Assembly (NCBI GenBank): GCA_910588415.1
Contig: CAJUPK010000027.1
Location: 1-20,396 of the forward strand
DNA from: an uncultured Oscillospiraceae bacterium
Lineage (GTDB): Bacteria > Bacillota > Clostridia > Oscillospirales > Acutalibacteraceae
Direction: 5' to 3'
Length of the DNA stretch: 20,396 nt
The translations under genes were made by a program, and so were the position numbers. Positions 1 to 8,004 of this stretch are shown one piece after another. Each line of letters starts with the position of its first letter. Position 1 is the stretch's first letter. The notes under the pieces were generated by a model. That model saw only the letters and a program-made list of their open reading frames with translations, was not told where the DNA came from and searched no databases.

Positions 1-1156
1 TGGCCTGGGGGTACACCTTCTTCACCTTGCGGATCATCCCCTTGCCCACAATGTGGTTGGGCAGGCAGCCAAAGGGCTGGGTACACACCACGTTCTCATA
101 TCCGTTTTCCACCAGCTCCATCATCTCTGCGGTCAACAGCCAGCCCTCTCCCATTTTGCAGCCATGGCCAATCACCTCTCCGGCCAGGTCCTTCAGGTGG
201 TCATAGGGGGCGGGCGGGGTAAACTGGGGATATTTTTTTACAGAGGCAATCAGCTCTGTCTCAAATTTGGTAAAATACCATTTCAGCATAGTACACAGCT
301 GCTTCTTGGCCTCGCTGCCCCCATACAGGGCAATATCCTCCAGCCGGTTGTCCACCTTAAAGATCATAAAGGCCATGATGCCCGGCACCATCACCTCGCA
401 GCCCTGGCGGAACAAAAAGTCCTCTAGCCCATTATTGGCCAAAGCGGAGTATTTTACGTATATTTCCCCCACAATGCCAACTTTTGTCTTGGAGCGCTTT
501 TCCAGCTTTATCCCCGCAAAGGACTGGGCAATCTGGTCAAACCAGGCCCGCACCTCCCGCTGGGTAAAAGCCTTGCCCCGCTCAAACAGGCCTGTCAGCT
601 TTTGGGTCCACTCCTCCACCAGGGCGTCGCTGGCGCCCGCCTCCGCCTCGTAGGGCTTGGTCTGGTTTTTCAGCAGCATCAGCAGGTCGCCATAGGTCAG
701 GGCGGCAATGGCCCGGCGCAGAATGGGCAGGGTCAGTTTAAAGCCGCTGTTGCTCTCCAGACCCGAGAGGTTCAGGGAGATCACCGGGATATAGTCCAGC
801 CCGTCCTTTTGCAGGGCTTTCCGCAGCAGGTGTATGTAGTTGCTGGCCCGGCACCCGCCGCCGGTCTGGGTCATAATCAGCGCCACCTTATGCAGGTCGT
901 ACTGGCCGCTGTGCAGGGCGTGCATCAGCTGGCCAATGGACAAAAGCGCGGGATAGCAGGTGTCGTTGTGTACGTACTTCAGCCCCTCGTCCACAATCTC
1001 CTGCCCGGTGGTCCGCAGCAGGTCCAGGTGATACCCATAGCTGTTGAACACATTCTTGATCAGCTCGAAATGGATGGGCGCCATGTTGGGGGTTAAAATG
1101 GTGTAGTCCTTTTTCATTTCCCGGGTAAATTCCACCCGGCTCTGGTTGTCTGCCAT
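1..1156 (-). CDS. 2-hydroxyacyl-CoA dehydratase-like protein (HgdB/DUF2229-type), C-terminus beyond window
   Basis: The minus-strand frame is open from ATG at 1156 to the window edge, giving 385 visible codons. The product starts MADNQSRVEFTREMK and carries cysteine motifs typical of 2-hydroxyacyl-CoA dehydratase-like proteins: NDTCYPA, GGGCRASNY and CTQPFGCLPNHI. Such cysteines usually bind a [4Fe-4S] cluster. The start follows an AAAGGA ribosome site and lies 20 nt after the stop of the upstream activase gene, so the two are surely co-transcribed. In many Clostridia the same regions form one chain of about 1,400 residues; here they are two genes. The family is linked to ATP-driven radical dehydration of hydroxyacyl-CoA, but the substrate of this branch is unknown and it may not be a catabolic dehydratase. 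Confidence 0.85.
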   Translation of the reverse strand, partial: MADNQSRVEFTREMKKDYTILTPNMAPIHFELIKNVFNSYGYHLDLLRTTGQEIVDEGLKYVHNDTCYPALLSIGQLMHALHSGQYDLHKVALIMTQTGGGCRASNYIHLLRKALQKDGLDYIPVISLNLSGLESNSGFKLTLPILRRAIAALTYGDLLMLLKNQTKPYEAEAGASDALVEEWTQKLTGLFERGKAFTQREVRAWFDQIAQSFAGIKLEKRSKTKVGIVGEIYVKYSALANNGLEDFLFRQGCEVMVPGIMAFMIFKVDNRLEDIALYGGSEAKKQLCTMLKWYFTKFETELIASVKKYPQFTPPAPYDHLKDLAGEVIGHGCKMGEGWLLTAEMMELVENGYENVVCTQPFGCLPNHIVGKGMIRKVKKVYPQA

Positions 1157-1176
1157 AGAGATTCCTTTCTTCTTGC

Positions 1177-4092
1177 TTACTCGCCCAGCCCCAGGGCCGC
1201 AAACAGGCTGCGCAGCCGGATGCGCACTGCCCCCAGGTTGGTGATCTCGTCAATTTTAATCTGGGTATAGATGCGCCCGCCCTCCTCTAAAATAGAGCGC
1301 ACCTCGTCCCCGGTGATGGCGTCCACCCCGCAGCCAAAGGACACCAGCTGCACCAGGTTGACCCGGGGGTCGCCACATTCCACCACATATTTGGCGGCGG
1401 CGTACAGCCGGGCGTGATAGGTCCACTGGTTCAGCACCTTTGTGGGGAACTTCTCCACCTGATCGCTGACAGAATCCTCTGTGACCACCACGGCTCCGCA
1501 CTCGCCGATGAGCTTGTCAATGCCGTGGTTAATCTCCCGGTCCAGATGGTAGGGCCTGCCTGCCAGCACCACCACGGGCAGGTGGTTTTCTTTGGCGTAC
1601 TCCCTGTATTCCCGGCCCTTCTGGCGGATTTTTTCCATGTGCCGCTCATACTCCGAATAGGCCCGGTCCGCCGCCTCCTTCACTTCCTTCTCCGGGATGC
1701 TGGGGAAGTACCGACCCAAAATGGCGGTCATCTTTTTGGGAAAGTCCTTGCGCCGGTGGGGGCCCACATAGTCGTAGATAAACTTCACATCCTCCAAAGC
1801 CGCCACATTGGCGTCCAGCACCTCTGGGTAATAGGCCACCACCGGGCAGTTGTAGTGGTTGTCGCCCTTGTGTTCGTCAAAATTGTAGCTCATGCAGGGG
1901 TAGAAGATGGCGTCCAGCTTCTTCTCCAGCAGGGCCTCCATGTGGCCGTGCATCAGCTTGGCCGGGTAGCACACCGTGTCCGAGGGGATGGTGTGCTGGC
2001 CTTTAAAGTACAGCTTCCGGTCCGATTCCGGCGACGGGGCCACCCCAAAGCCCAAAGCGGTAAAGAACCGGTGCCAAAAGGGGTACAGTTCAAACATGTT
2101 CAGGCCCATAGGGATGCCGATGACCCCCCGCTTGCCCTTGCAGGGCTTGTAGGCAGCCAGCAGCTCCCGCTTGTAGTCGTACAGATTGTACTTTGCCGTA
2201 GGGCTGCGCTTTTGCAGGGGCTTGTCGCACCGGTTGCCCGCAATGTACTTGGCACCGCCTGCAAAGGTGTTCACTGTCAGGCGGCAGTGATTCTGGCAGC
2301 CGTTGCAGGTCACGGCCTTTACCTGGTGGGAAAAATTCTCCAGCCCCTCGGGGGTCAGCACCGAGCTGCCGCCGCTTTTGCCCGCGCTCTTCTCTTTGGC
2401 GTACAGGGCCGCTCCATAGGCGCCCATCAGCCCAGCCACAGAGGGCCTGGTCACATTCTGGCCAATCTCCTTCTCAAAGGCCCGCAGCACCGCATCGTTT
2501 AGGAAGGTGCCCCCCTGCACCACAATGTGCTGGCCCAGACTTTTGGCGTCCGTGGCCCGAATCACCTTGTACAGGGCGTTTTTCACCACGCTCATGGAGA
2601 GGCCCGCGGAGATATTGCCCAAAGTGGCCCCATCCTTCTGGGCCTGCTTCACCGAGGAGTTCATAAACACTGTACACCGGGAGCCCAGGTCCACCGGGCT
2701 GTCCGCAAACAGGCCCTGCTGGGCAAAGTCCTGCATCTCATAGCCCAGGGCCCCGGCAAAGGTTTGCAGAAAGGAGCCGCAGCCCGAGGAGCATGCCTCG
2801 TTCAGGAAGATATTGTCAATGGCTCCGTTTTTTATTTTAAAGCACTTGATATCCTGGCCGCCAATATCAATGATAAAGTCCACCTGGGGCCGGAAGCGCT
2901 TGGCCGCGGTGAAATGGGCGATGGTCTCTACCACGCCATAATCCAGGCCAAAGGCGTTTTTGATGATCTCCTCCCCATAACCTGTGGAGGCGGCCCCCTG
3001 TATCTTAATTGAAGGAAAGCGCTGGTACAAGTCCGCCAGGAACTCCCGCACCAGGGGCACCGGGTTGCCGCTGTTGGGCAGATACCGGGAGCAGATGATC
3101 TCCCCCTCCTCGTTGATGGCCACTGCCTTCACTGTGGTGGACCCGGCGTCTACACCCACATATGCCACGCCGCTCTCCGGAAGCGGGGCGTCCACAGCCA
3201 CGCTGTCCTGCTGGTGCCGCTCTACAAACTCCTGGTACTCCTCCTCATTGGCAAACAGGGCCTCGCTGCTCTGGTAGTGGCGGCTGGAGCTGTACTGGGC
3301 AATCTTCTGGGTAATCTCCTCCAGGTCAAAGGTCTCGTCCTCCCCGGAGAGGGCCGCCCCTGCCGCCACGTAGTACAGCGACCCATGGGGGCACACACCC
3401 TCCACGCCCAAAATGCTGTCAAAGGCCCGGCGCAGCTGGGGAAAAAAGGTCAGCGGCCCCCCCAGGTACACCACCTGCCCGGCAATCTCCCGGCCCTGGG
3501 CCAGACCCGCCACGGTCTGGTTTACCACCGCGTTTAAAATGCTGGCGGCAATGTCGTCTTTTCTGGCCCCCTGGTTCAAAAGGGCCTGCAGGTCTGACTT
3601 GGCAAACACCCCGCACCGGGAGGCAATGCTGTAGGTCCGCTGGCTCTCCCCGGCAATCTGGTTCAGCTCTGTGGGGGTAATGTCCAGCAGGGTGGCCATC
3701 TGGTCAATAAACGCCCCCGTGCCCCCCGCGCAGGAACCGTTCATCCGCACCTCCATCGACCCGGAGAGGAACAGAATCTTGGCGTCCTCCCCGCCCAGCT
3801 CGATGACCACGTCCGCCTCCGGCAGATACCGCTTCACCGCCGTGCGGGTGGCAAACACCTCCTGCACAAAGGGGATGCCCAGGTCCTCCGCCAGGCCCAT
3901 GCCAGCAGAGCCGGACACGCACAGCCCGGCCTGCTTTTCCTCGGGGAATTTTTCCATGACCCGCCCCAGCATCTCCGAGGCCTTTTCCGCAATCTGCGAG
4001 TAATGCCGCTGGTATTCTTGAAATATTGGGTCGTTGCCCTGGTATACCACACATTTCAGGGTGGTAGAGCCCACATCCAAACCGATTTTCAT
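1177..4092 (-). CDS. Double acyl-CoA dehydratase activase (BadF/BadG/HgdC type) with DUF2229-like C-terminal region
   Basis: 971 residues. Two ASKHA ATPase domains lie in tandem. The first has phosphate loop DVGSTT at 6-11, GGED at 100-103 and cysteines C121 (NGSCAGGTGAF) and C160 (SRCGVFAKSD). The second has DAGSTT at 315-320, GGQD at 411-414 and cysteines C434 (NEACSSGCGSF) and C473 (SRCTVFMNSS). In HgdC-type activases the two cysteines per domain hold a [4Fe-4S] cluster at a dimer interface; with two domains in one chain an internal pseudo-dimer is possible (inference). A cysteine group CNGCQNHC follows near residue 600, then a DUF2229-like region with SDTVCYPAK and YPCMSYN to the end. Known activases use ATP to inject a high-energy electron into a partner dehydratase; the downstream gene is the obvious partner. 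ATG at 4092 has an AAAGGAAG site upstream. Confidence 0.9.
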   Translation of the reverse strand: MKIGLDVGSTTLKCVVYQGNDPIFQEYQRHYSQIAEKASEMLGRVMEKFPEEKQAGLCVSGSAGMGLAEDLGIPFVQEVFATRTAVKRYLPEADVVIELGGEDAKILFLSGSMEVRMNGSCAGGTGAFIDQMATLLDITPTELNQIAGESQRTYSIASRCGVFAKSDLQALLNQGARKDDIAASILNAVVNQTVAGLAQGREIAGQVVYLGGPLTFFPQLRRAFDSILGVEGVCPHGSLYYVAAGAALSGEDETFDLEEITQKIAQYSSSRHYQSSEALFANEEEYQEFVERHQQDSVAVDAPLPESGVAYVGVDAGSTTVKAVAINEEGEIICSRYLPNSGNPVPLVREFLADLYQRFPSIKIQGAASTGYGEEIIKNAFGLDYGVVETIAHFTAAKRFRPQVDFIIDIGGQDIKCFKIKNGAIDNIFLNEACSSGCGSFLQTFAGALGYEMQDFAQQGLFADSPVDLGSRCTVFMNSSVKQAQKDGATLGNISAGLSMSVVKNALYKVIRATDAKSLGQHIVVQGGTFLNDAVLRAFEKEIGQNVTRPSVAGLMGAYGAALYAKEKSAGKSGGSSVLTPEGLENFSHQVKAVTCNGCQNHCRLTVNTFAGGAKYIAGNRCDKPLQKRSPTAKYNLYDYKRELLAAYKPCKGKRGVIGIPMGLNMFELYPFWHRFFTALGFGVAPSPESDRKLYFKGQHTIPSDTVCYPAKLMHGHMEALLEKKLDAIFYPCMSYNFDEHKGDNHYNCPVVAYYPEVLDANVAALEDVKFIYDYVGPHRRKDFPKKMTAILGRYFPSIPEKEVKEAADRAYSEYERHMEKIRQKGREYREYAKENHLPVVVLAGRPYHLDREINHGIDKLIGECGAVVVTEDSVSDQVEKFPTKVLNQWTYHARLYAAAKYVVECGDPRVNLVQLVSFGCGVDAITGDEVRSILEEGGRIYTQIKIDEITNLGAVRIRLRSLFAALGLGE

Positions 4093-4183
4093 ATCCCGCG
4101 ATATCTTCCTTTCCGTATATCTCTAAACAGCTCCCGTTATGGTTTATCCCCATACCATACTCCGCTTTTTTTCTTTACTTAAA

Positions 4184-4212
4184 ATGATACCATTTTTCGA
4201 CTGAAAAATCAA
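4184..4212 (-). promoter_or_regulatory. Sigma-A promoter of the activase/dehydratase unit
   Basis: Reading the minus strand, TTGATT (-35, 4207-4212) and TATCAT (-10, 4184-4189) are separated by exactly 17 nt. The start would be near 4177, giving a leader of about 85 nt before the ATG at 4092. A small palindrome, ATTTCT-GTA-AGAAAT (4252-4266), lies about 40 bp upstream of the -35 and could be an operator, though nothing else supports that. Confidence 0.7.
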
Positions 4213-4329
4213 CACATGGAGCAATAACAATATATGGTGTATACCCATCAAATTTCTGTAAGAAATACACTATTTGTACATGTCATCCGCCTTCCTGCCC
4301 CTAGCCTGGATTTTTTTGCGGATTTGTGC

Positions 4330-4465
4330 TATACTGTAGGCGCCCCGCAGCCTGGGCCGTTCTTTTCTTGGCGCGGCCCTTCCTTTTGCGGGCCAAAGGC
4401 CCAGGAAAGGACTTCCACAGCCTTGCGTCCAATGTATGTGTACGGATTTTGCAAGTGCTTTTCCC
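4330..4465 (+). ncRNA. Possible small structured RNA in the 4213-4513 intergenic stretch
   Basis: The 300 bases between the activase promoter and the kinase stop hold no convincing gene. On the plus strand an extended -10 motif TGCTATACT ends at 4335. It is followed by a hairpin GGGCCG/CGGCCC (4354-4359 with 4374-4379, 14-nt loop). A second hairpin has inner stem GGGCC-AAA-GGCCC (4390-4402) and outer arm TTCCT/AGGAA (4380-4384 with 4403-4407). A weaker GGAC/GTCC pairing follows. No clear terminator was found and the -35 is poor. It matches no RNA family I recognise; it could equally be the untranslated tail of the minus-strand kinase gene. A tandem GTATATGC repeat with an 11-bp period lies at 4473-4491. 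Confidence 0.2.
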
Positions 4466-4513
4466 ATTCAAAGTATATGCTCGGTATATGCCCGCCCAAA
4501 GCGGATATCTCTC

Positions 4514-5047
4514 TTACAACTGAAATTCCCCTGCCCGCAGCCTTGCCTCCAGCAGCGCCGCGCTCTCTTCCGGGGATTGTCCGCTGGTGTCCAGCCCATA
4601 CGCCTGGCACTCCCTGAACATCCCCCACACCTTCCGGACCGCCTCTTCTGTCAGGGAGGGTTCCTCCTTTTGGGGCCGGGTCATGGCCCGGTGTACCGCT
4701 GTGTCCTCTCCAGGCAGCAGCACAATATAGCGCACATCCAGGCTCTGCCTGGCAAGGCTTTGCCAGGGCTCTAAAAACCAGGGACCTATCACCCCATCTA
4801 CAAAAGTCTGGTATCCTCCCGCGGCGTATGCGCGGGCGCAGGCAGCCGCAGCCTGTACCACAGTCTCGTTCTGGCCGCCGGACCCCTCCTCCCAAGGCGG
4901 GATATAGCCTTTACGGATATAGGCGTAAAAATCGTCTGTGTGCATATGCACAGACGGCCCCTGGGACCTGGCAGCCAGCAGCCGGGAAACTGTGGTCTTT
5001 CCAGAGCCGCAGGGCCCGGATATTAAAATAATGCTTCCAGTGTTCAT
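4514..5047 (-). CDS. Small P-loop kinase-like NTPase
   Basis: 177 residues. A Walker A motif GPCGSGKTT lies at residues 11-19, followed by HTDDFYAYI, where the paired acidic residues resemble those of uridine/shikimate-type small-molecule kinases. The size and single-domain layout fit phosphotransferases of the AAA_33/zeta-like group, but the substrate cannot be read from the sequence. ATG at 5047 has AGGTGA a few bases upstream. It is transcribed away from the thioesterase gene, sharing a 51-bp intergenic space (5048-5098) in which I see no strong promoter for either side. No clear terminator follows, although the structured region 4354-4407 could act as one. Confidence 0.7.
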   Translation of the reverse strand: MNTGSIILISGPCGSGKTTVSRLLAARSQGPSVHMHTDDFYAYIRKGYIPPWEEGSGGQNETVVQAAAACARAYAAGGYQTFVDGVIGPWFLEPWQSLARQSLDVRYIVLLPGEDTAVHRAMTRPQKEEPSLTEEAVRKVWGMFRECQAYGLDTSGQSPEESAALLEARLRAGEFQL

Positions 5048-5098
5048 AAAATCACCTGTTCCTTTATTATTACTTTATATTTAGAAAGCTGGGTTATC

Positions 5099-5518
5099 AT
5101 GATCCTTTACACCCGTCCCGTCTTTTATTATGAAACCGACCGCATGGACTGCGTCCACCACTCCAACTATATCCGCTGGTTTGAGGAGGCCCGCATCCAC
5201 TTTATGCGCCAGGCAGGCTTTCCCTATGAAGAGCTGGAGGCCGCAGGCATTGTCAGCCCGGTGCTGAGCGCCGGGGCCAGCTACCACGCCATGTGCCGCT
5301 TTGGCGAGACCGTGGAAATCGCGGTGGAGGTGGAGCGCTACTCCCGCACTCGCATTGAGTTCCGCTATGAAGTGCGGGACCAGGCCAGCGGACAACTCCG
5401 CTGCAGCGGCCAAACCAGCCACTGCTTTTTGGGACAGGCAGGCCGTCCCGTTTCGCTTAAACGGGCCCTGCCGGACTTCCACCAGCGGGTGGAGGCATAT
5501 TTAGGGAAGGAGGAGTGA
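5099..5518 (+). CDS. Hotdog-fold acyl-CoA thioesterase (YbgC/4HBT family)
   Basis: 139 residues, the usual length for a single-hotdog 4HBT/YbgC thioesterase. The family signature is clear near the N-terminus: YYETDRMDC, then SNYIRWFEEAR at about 22-32. D14 aligns with the family's catalytic aspartate in the TDxxG-type motif, although the two residues that are usually small (often Gly) are Met and Asp here. The enzyme probably hydrolyses an acyl-CoA in the cytoplasm; the chain type is unknown. The ribosome site before ATG 5099 is weak. The gene's stop is 2 nt before the start of the next gene, so they form a tight pair. Confidence 0.85.
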   Translation: MILYTRPVFYYETDRMDCVHHSNYIRWFEEARIHFMRQAGFPYEELEAAGIVSPVLSAGASYHAMCRFGETVEIAVEVERYSRTRIEFRYEVRDQASGQLRCSGQTSHCFLGQAGRPVSLKRALPDFHQRVEAYLGKEE

Positions 5519-5520
5519 GC

Positions 5521-6000
5521 ATGGCAAAGGTTATGTTGCTCTGCGGAAAAATCGCCAGCGGCAAGAGCTTTTACTGCAAACGCCTGTTGGAAGCTTCCCC
5601 CGCTGTCCTGCTCTCCGTGGATGACCTGACCAGCCGCACCGGGGACCTGGGGGAGCTGCATGACGCGGTCTCTGCCGCCGCCCAGGACTACCTGCTGGAC
5701 CGGGCTGCTGCTATCGCCCAGGCCGGGGTGGATGTGATCTTGGACTGGGGCTTCTGGACCCAGGAGAGCCGCCGGGCCGCCACCGCCTTTTTCCGGCAGC
5801 GGGACATCCAGACAGAGTGGCATTATATTGATGTGCCGGACCCGGTCTGGCGGGAGAACATCGCCCGCCGCAACGCCGCTGTGCTGGCCGGCGAGGATTC
5901 CAGCTACTATGTGGACCAGGGCCTAATGGAAAAGCTTTTGTCCCTGTTCCAGCCCCCAGAGCCTGGAGAAATGGACGTGGTCTACCGGAGGGAGCCTTAA
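5521..6000 (+). CDS. Small P-loop kinase/AAA_33-like protein
   Basis: 159 residues from ATG 5521. This start is preferred over a GTG at 5515 because AGGAGG ends 7 nt upstream of the ATG and would be nearly in contact with the GTG. The Walker A motif GKIASGKS is at residues 9-16. It is followed by VDDLTSRTGDLGE and DVILDWGFWTQESR, a layout typical of AAA_33 / zeta-toxin-like kinases that phosphorylate small molecules. No neighbouring antitoxin gene exists, so a toxin role is not supported. The gene follows the thioesterase directly and is probably co-translated. The substrate is unknown. Confidence 0.75.
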   Translation: MAKVMLLCGKIASGKSFYCKRLLEASPAVLLSVDDLTSRTGDLGELHDAVSAAAQDYLLDRAAAIAQAGVDVILDWGFWTQESRRAATAFFRQRDIQTEWHYIDVPDPVWRENIARRNAAVLAGEDSSYYVDQGLMEKLLSLFQPPEPGEMDVVYRREP

Positions 6001-6052
6001 AGCTCTATAAGCCCCCCTTGCTATAAAGAGGCCCTGCCCTTTGGGGCCGCTA

Positions 6053-6087
6053 GAAAGCAGAAAACGGCCCAGCTTGTCACTGGGCCG
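6053..6087 (-). terminator. Intrinsic terminator of the rimP-ribF operon
   Basis: A perfect 8-bp stem CGGCCCAG/CTGGGCCG (6065-6072 with 6080-6087) has a 7-nt loop. On the minus strand it is followed by TTTTCTGCTTTC. It begins 14 nt after the ribF stop. On the plus strand the U-rich tail is weaker, so it may end the thioesterase/kinase pair only partially. Confidence 0.7.
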
Positions 6088-6100
6088 GGCCGTTTGGTCA

Positions 6101-7015
6101 TTAGATTTCCCCAAGCGTCTCTGGCGGGCGGGCCTTCGCAAGAATTTCCGCCTGCCGCCCGTTGCGCCGTATCTCCTCCCGGAGCTCCTCCAGGGAGGAG
6201 AACTTTTTTTCCGGCCGGATAAAATCCAGCAGAAACACCCGCACTCTCTGGCCGTACAGGTCCCCGGCAAAGTCCGGCATCCAGGTTTCGGCCAGCACCT
6301 GGTCAGAGCCCACGGTGGGCTTCACCCCCACATTGCACACGCCATAGTAGAAGCTGCCGCTTACCCGGCACCAGGCCGCATACACGCCAAAGCGGGGCCG
6401 CACCAGTTCTTCGGGCAGCGCCTGGTTGATGGTGGGCGTACCAAGCTTGGCCCCGCCGATGTGGTTGCCGTGGATAACCTCCAGGGAAAAGCTGAAGGGC
6501 CTTCCCAGCAGCTGCCCGGCCAAAAGGGCATCGCCCTGCTCCACTGCCCGGCGTATCCGGGTCGAGCTGATTTTCTCCCCGTTCTCCAGCACCGGCGGGA
6601 CCACGGCCAGCTCCCGGCCCTCTCGCTGGCAGAGGGTTTCCAGCAGCTCCACCTGGCCCGCCGCCCCCCGGCCAAAGCGGAAGTCCTCTCCACAGCAGAT
6701 CCGCCGGACATGCAGCTGCTGAAAAAGCACCCGCTCTACAAAATCCTCCGCCTCCATGTTCCGCAGAGTGGAAAAGTCCAGGGAGTACAACCGCTGCACC
6801 CCGGCCCGTTCCAGCAGCCGGATCTTGTCCCGGCCTGTGATGACCTGGGGTTCTCCCGAGGGGCTTTGGGCAAAGGTGAACACCCCCGGCTGGAACTCAC
6901 TGTCCAGCGCGGCCCGCACCACGGCCATGTGCCCCCTGTGCAGGCCGTCAAACGCCCCCAATGCCAGAGAACAGGGGGCCGCTGCCGCACCGTCAAGCTG
7001 TTGGATGATTTCCAT
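6101..7015 (-). CDS. ribF: Bifunctional riboflavin kinase / FAD synthetase
   Basis: 304 residues, typical length. The N-terminal FAD synthetase (nucleotidyltransferase) domain shows GAFDGLHRGH at 20-29 and ISSTRIR at 148-154. The C-terminal riboflavin kinase domain shows GTPTIN at 191-196, the PTxN motif that binds Mg-ATP. The protein makes FMN from riboflavin and then FAD. The open frame extends upstream to 7432, but ATG at 7015 has GGGAGG 6 nt before it and begins the family's normal N-terminus; the upstream part overlaps truB. It is the last gene of the operon, 71 nt after truB. Position next to truB is usual in Firmicutes. No FMN riboswitch is visible. Confidence 0.95.
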   Translation of the reverse strand: MEIIQQLDGAAAAPCSLALGAFDGLHRGHMAVVRAALDSEFQPGVFTFAQSPSGEPQVITGRDKIRLLERAGVQRLYSLDFSTLRNMEAEDFVERVLFQQLHVRRICCGEDFRFGRGAAGQVELLETLCQREGRELAVVPPVLENGEKISSTRIRRAVEQGDALLAGQLLGRPFSFSLEVIHGNHIGGAKLGTPTINQALPEELVRPRFGVYAAWCRVSGSFYYGVCNVGVKPTVGSDQVLAETWMPDFAGDLYGQRVRVFLLDFIRPEKKFSSLEELREEIRRNGRQAEILAKARPPETLGEI

Positions 7016-7086
7016 TCCCGTGCCTCCCTTCCAGTACATACGATCAAACCTGCAGGCTGCAGGGCAGAGCTCCCCAGCCCCAGCCT

Positions 7087-7998
7087 TTAAACCGAATCCG
7101 CAAACCGCTTTAAAAAGCTCAGCTGGCCCTTTGCCAGGTCCGTCCCGGCCAGGCCCAGGAACTCCCCTTCCGGGCCATACACCCGAAAGCGCGTCCCCTC
7201 CACAAGGGCAATCCGGGGCAGCCGCAGCCGCCCCATGTCCAGGCCGCCGCCGTTTTTGAACCGCTCTCCCTGGGGGCCGCTCACTGTCACCGGGGGGTAC
7301 TCCTGAAACAGGCTGTCCACTGGCCGCAGTACTTGGGAGAGTTCTCCCCTGGCCGCCAGCTCCCGCAGCTGCTCCAAGCTCACCGCCTCCTCTACGGAGA
7401 ATCCGCAGGCCTCTGTGCGCCGCAGGGCACACATTGTCCCCACCGTGCCAGCGGCCTGGGCAATGTCCTCAATGAGTGTCCGTATGTATGTGCCTTTGGA
7501 ACAGCTTACCCGCAGCACGCCCCGGCGGGCCGCCTGGTCATAGCTTTCCAAAACTAGGCGGCTGATAGTGACTTTCCGGGCGGGCCGCTCCACCTCCAGC
7601 CCCTTCCGGGCCAGCTGGTACAGCCGCTTTCCTCCCACGGACACCGCTGAATACATGGGCGGCACCTGCCAGATCTCCCCCTGGAAGGCAGGGAGGGCTT
7701 CTTCCAGCCTCTCCCTGCTGACAGCTGCTGCGTCCGTTTCCAGCAAGGCGCCCGTCACGTCTCCGGTGTCATACCGTTCTCCCAGGGCAAATTCAGCCCG
7801 GTACTCCTTGTCTGTACTGGGCAGCAGGTCCGCCGCTTTGGCCGCCCGGCCCAGCAGCAGGGGAAGCACCCCGGTGGCCATAGGGTCCAGGGTGCCGGTG
7901 TGTCCGATTTTTCTTTCTTTACTCAGGCCCCGCATCACCGCCACCACATCGAAGGAGGTGAAGTCCTGGGGCTTGTCCACAACCATTACACCATTCAT
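7087..7998 (-). CDS. truB: tRNA pseudouridine-55 synthase
   Basis: 303 residues. The catalytic loop GHTGTLDPMATG holds the nucleophile D38. SCSKGTYIRTLIEDI and MYSAVSVGGKRLYQLAR are further TruB hallmarks. The enzyme converts U55 of tRNA to pseudouridine in the T-loop. The C-terminal 60 residues would form the short PUA-like domain. The start lies 6 nt after the nrnA stop and has no good ribosome site, so translation is probably coupled to nrnA. A second ATG four codons in is equally poor. Confidence 0.95.
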   Translation of the reverse strand: MNGVMVVDKPQDFTSFDVVAVMRGLSKERKIGHTGTLDPMATGVLPLLLGRAAKAADLLPSTDKEYRAEFALGERYDTGDVTGALLETDAAAVSRERLEEALPAFQGEIWQVPPMYSAVSVGGKRLYQLARKGLEVERPARKVTISRLVLESYDQAARRGVLRVSCSKGTYIRTLIEDIAQAAGTVGTMCALRRTEACGFSVEEAVSLEQLRELAARGELSQVLRPVDSLFQEYPPVTVSGPQGERFKNGGGLDMGRLRLPRIALVEGTRFRVYGPEGEFLGLAGTDLAKGQLSFLKRFADSV

Positions 7999-8004
7999 AT
8001 AGAG

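Noticed and set aside
1414..2502. A 362-codon plus-strand frame opposite the activase gene
   Set aside because: It lies wholly within a gene with clear domain motifs, and its translation shows no recognisable family.
5521..6000. Zeta-toxin reading of the P-loop kinase
   Set aside because: No antitoxin gene is adjacent and the similarity is limited to the general kinase fold.
7016..7432. Upstream extension of the ribF frame
   Set aside because: It overlaps truB, and the normal RibF N-terminus with a good ribosome site begins at 7015.
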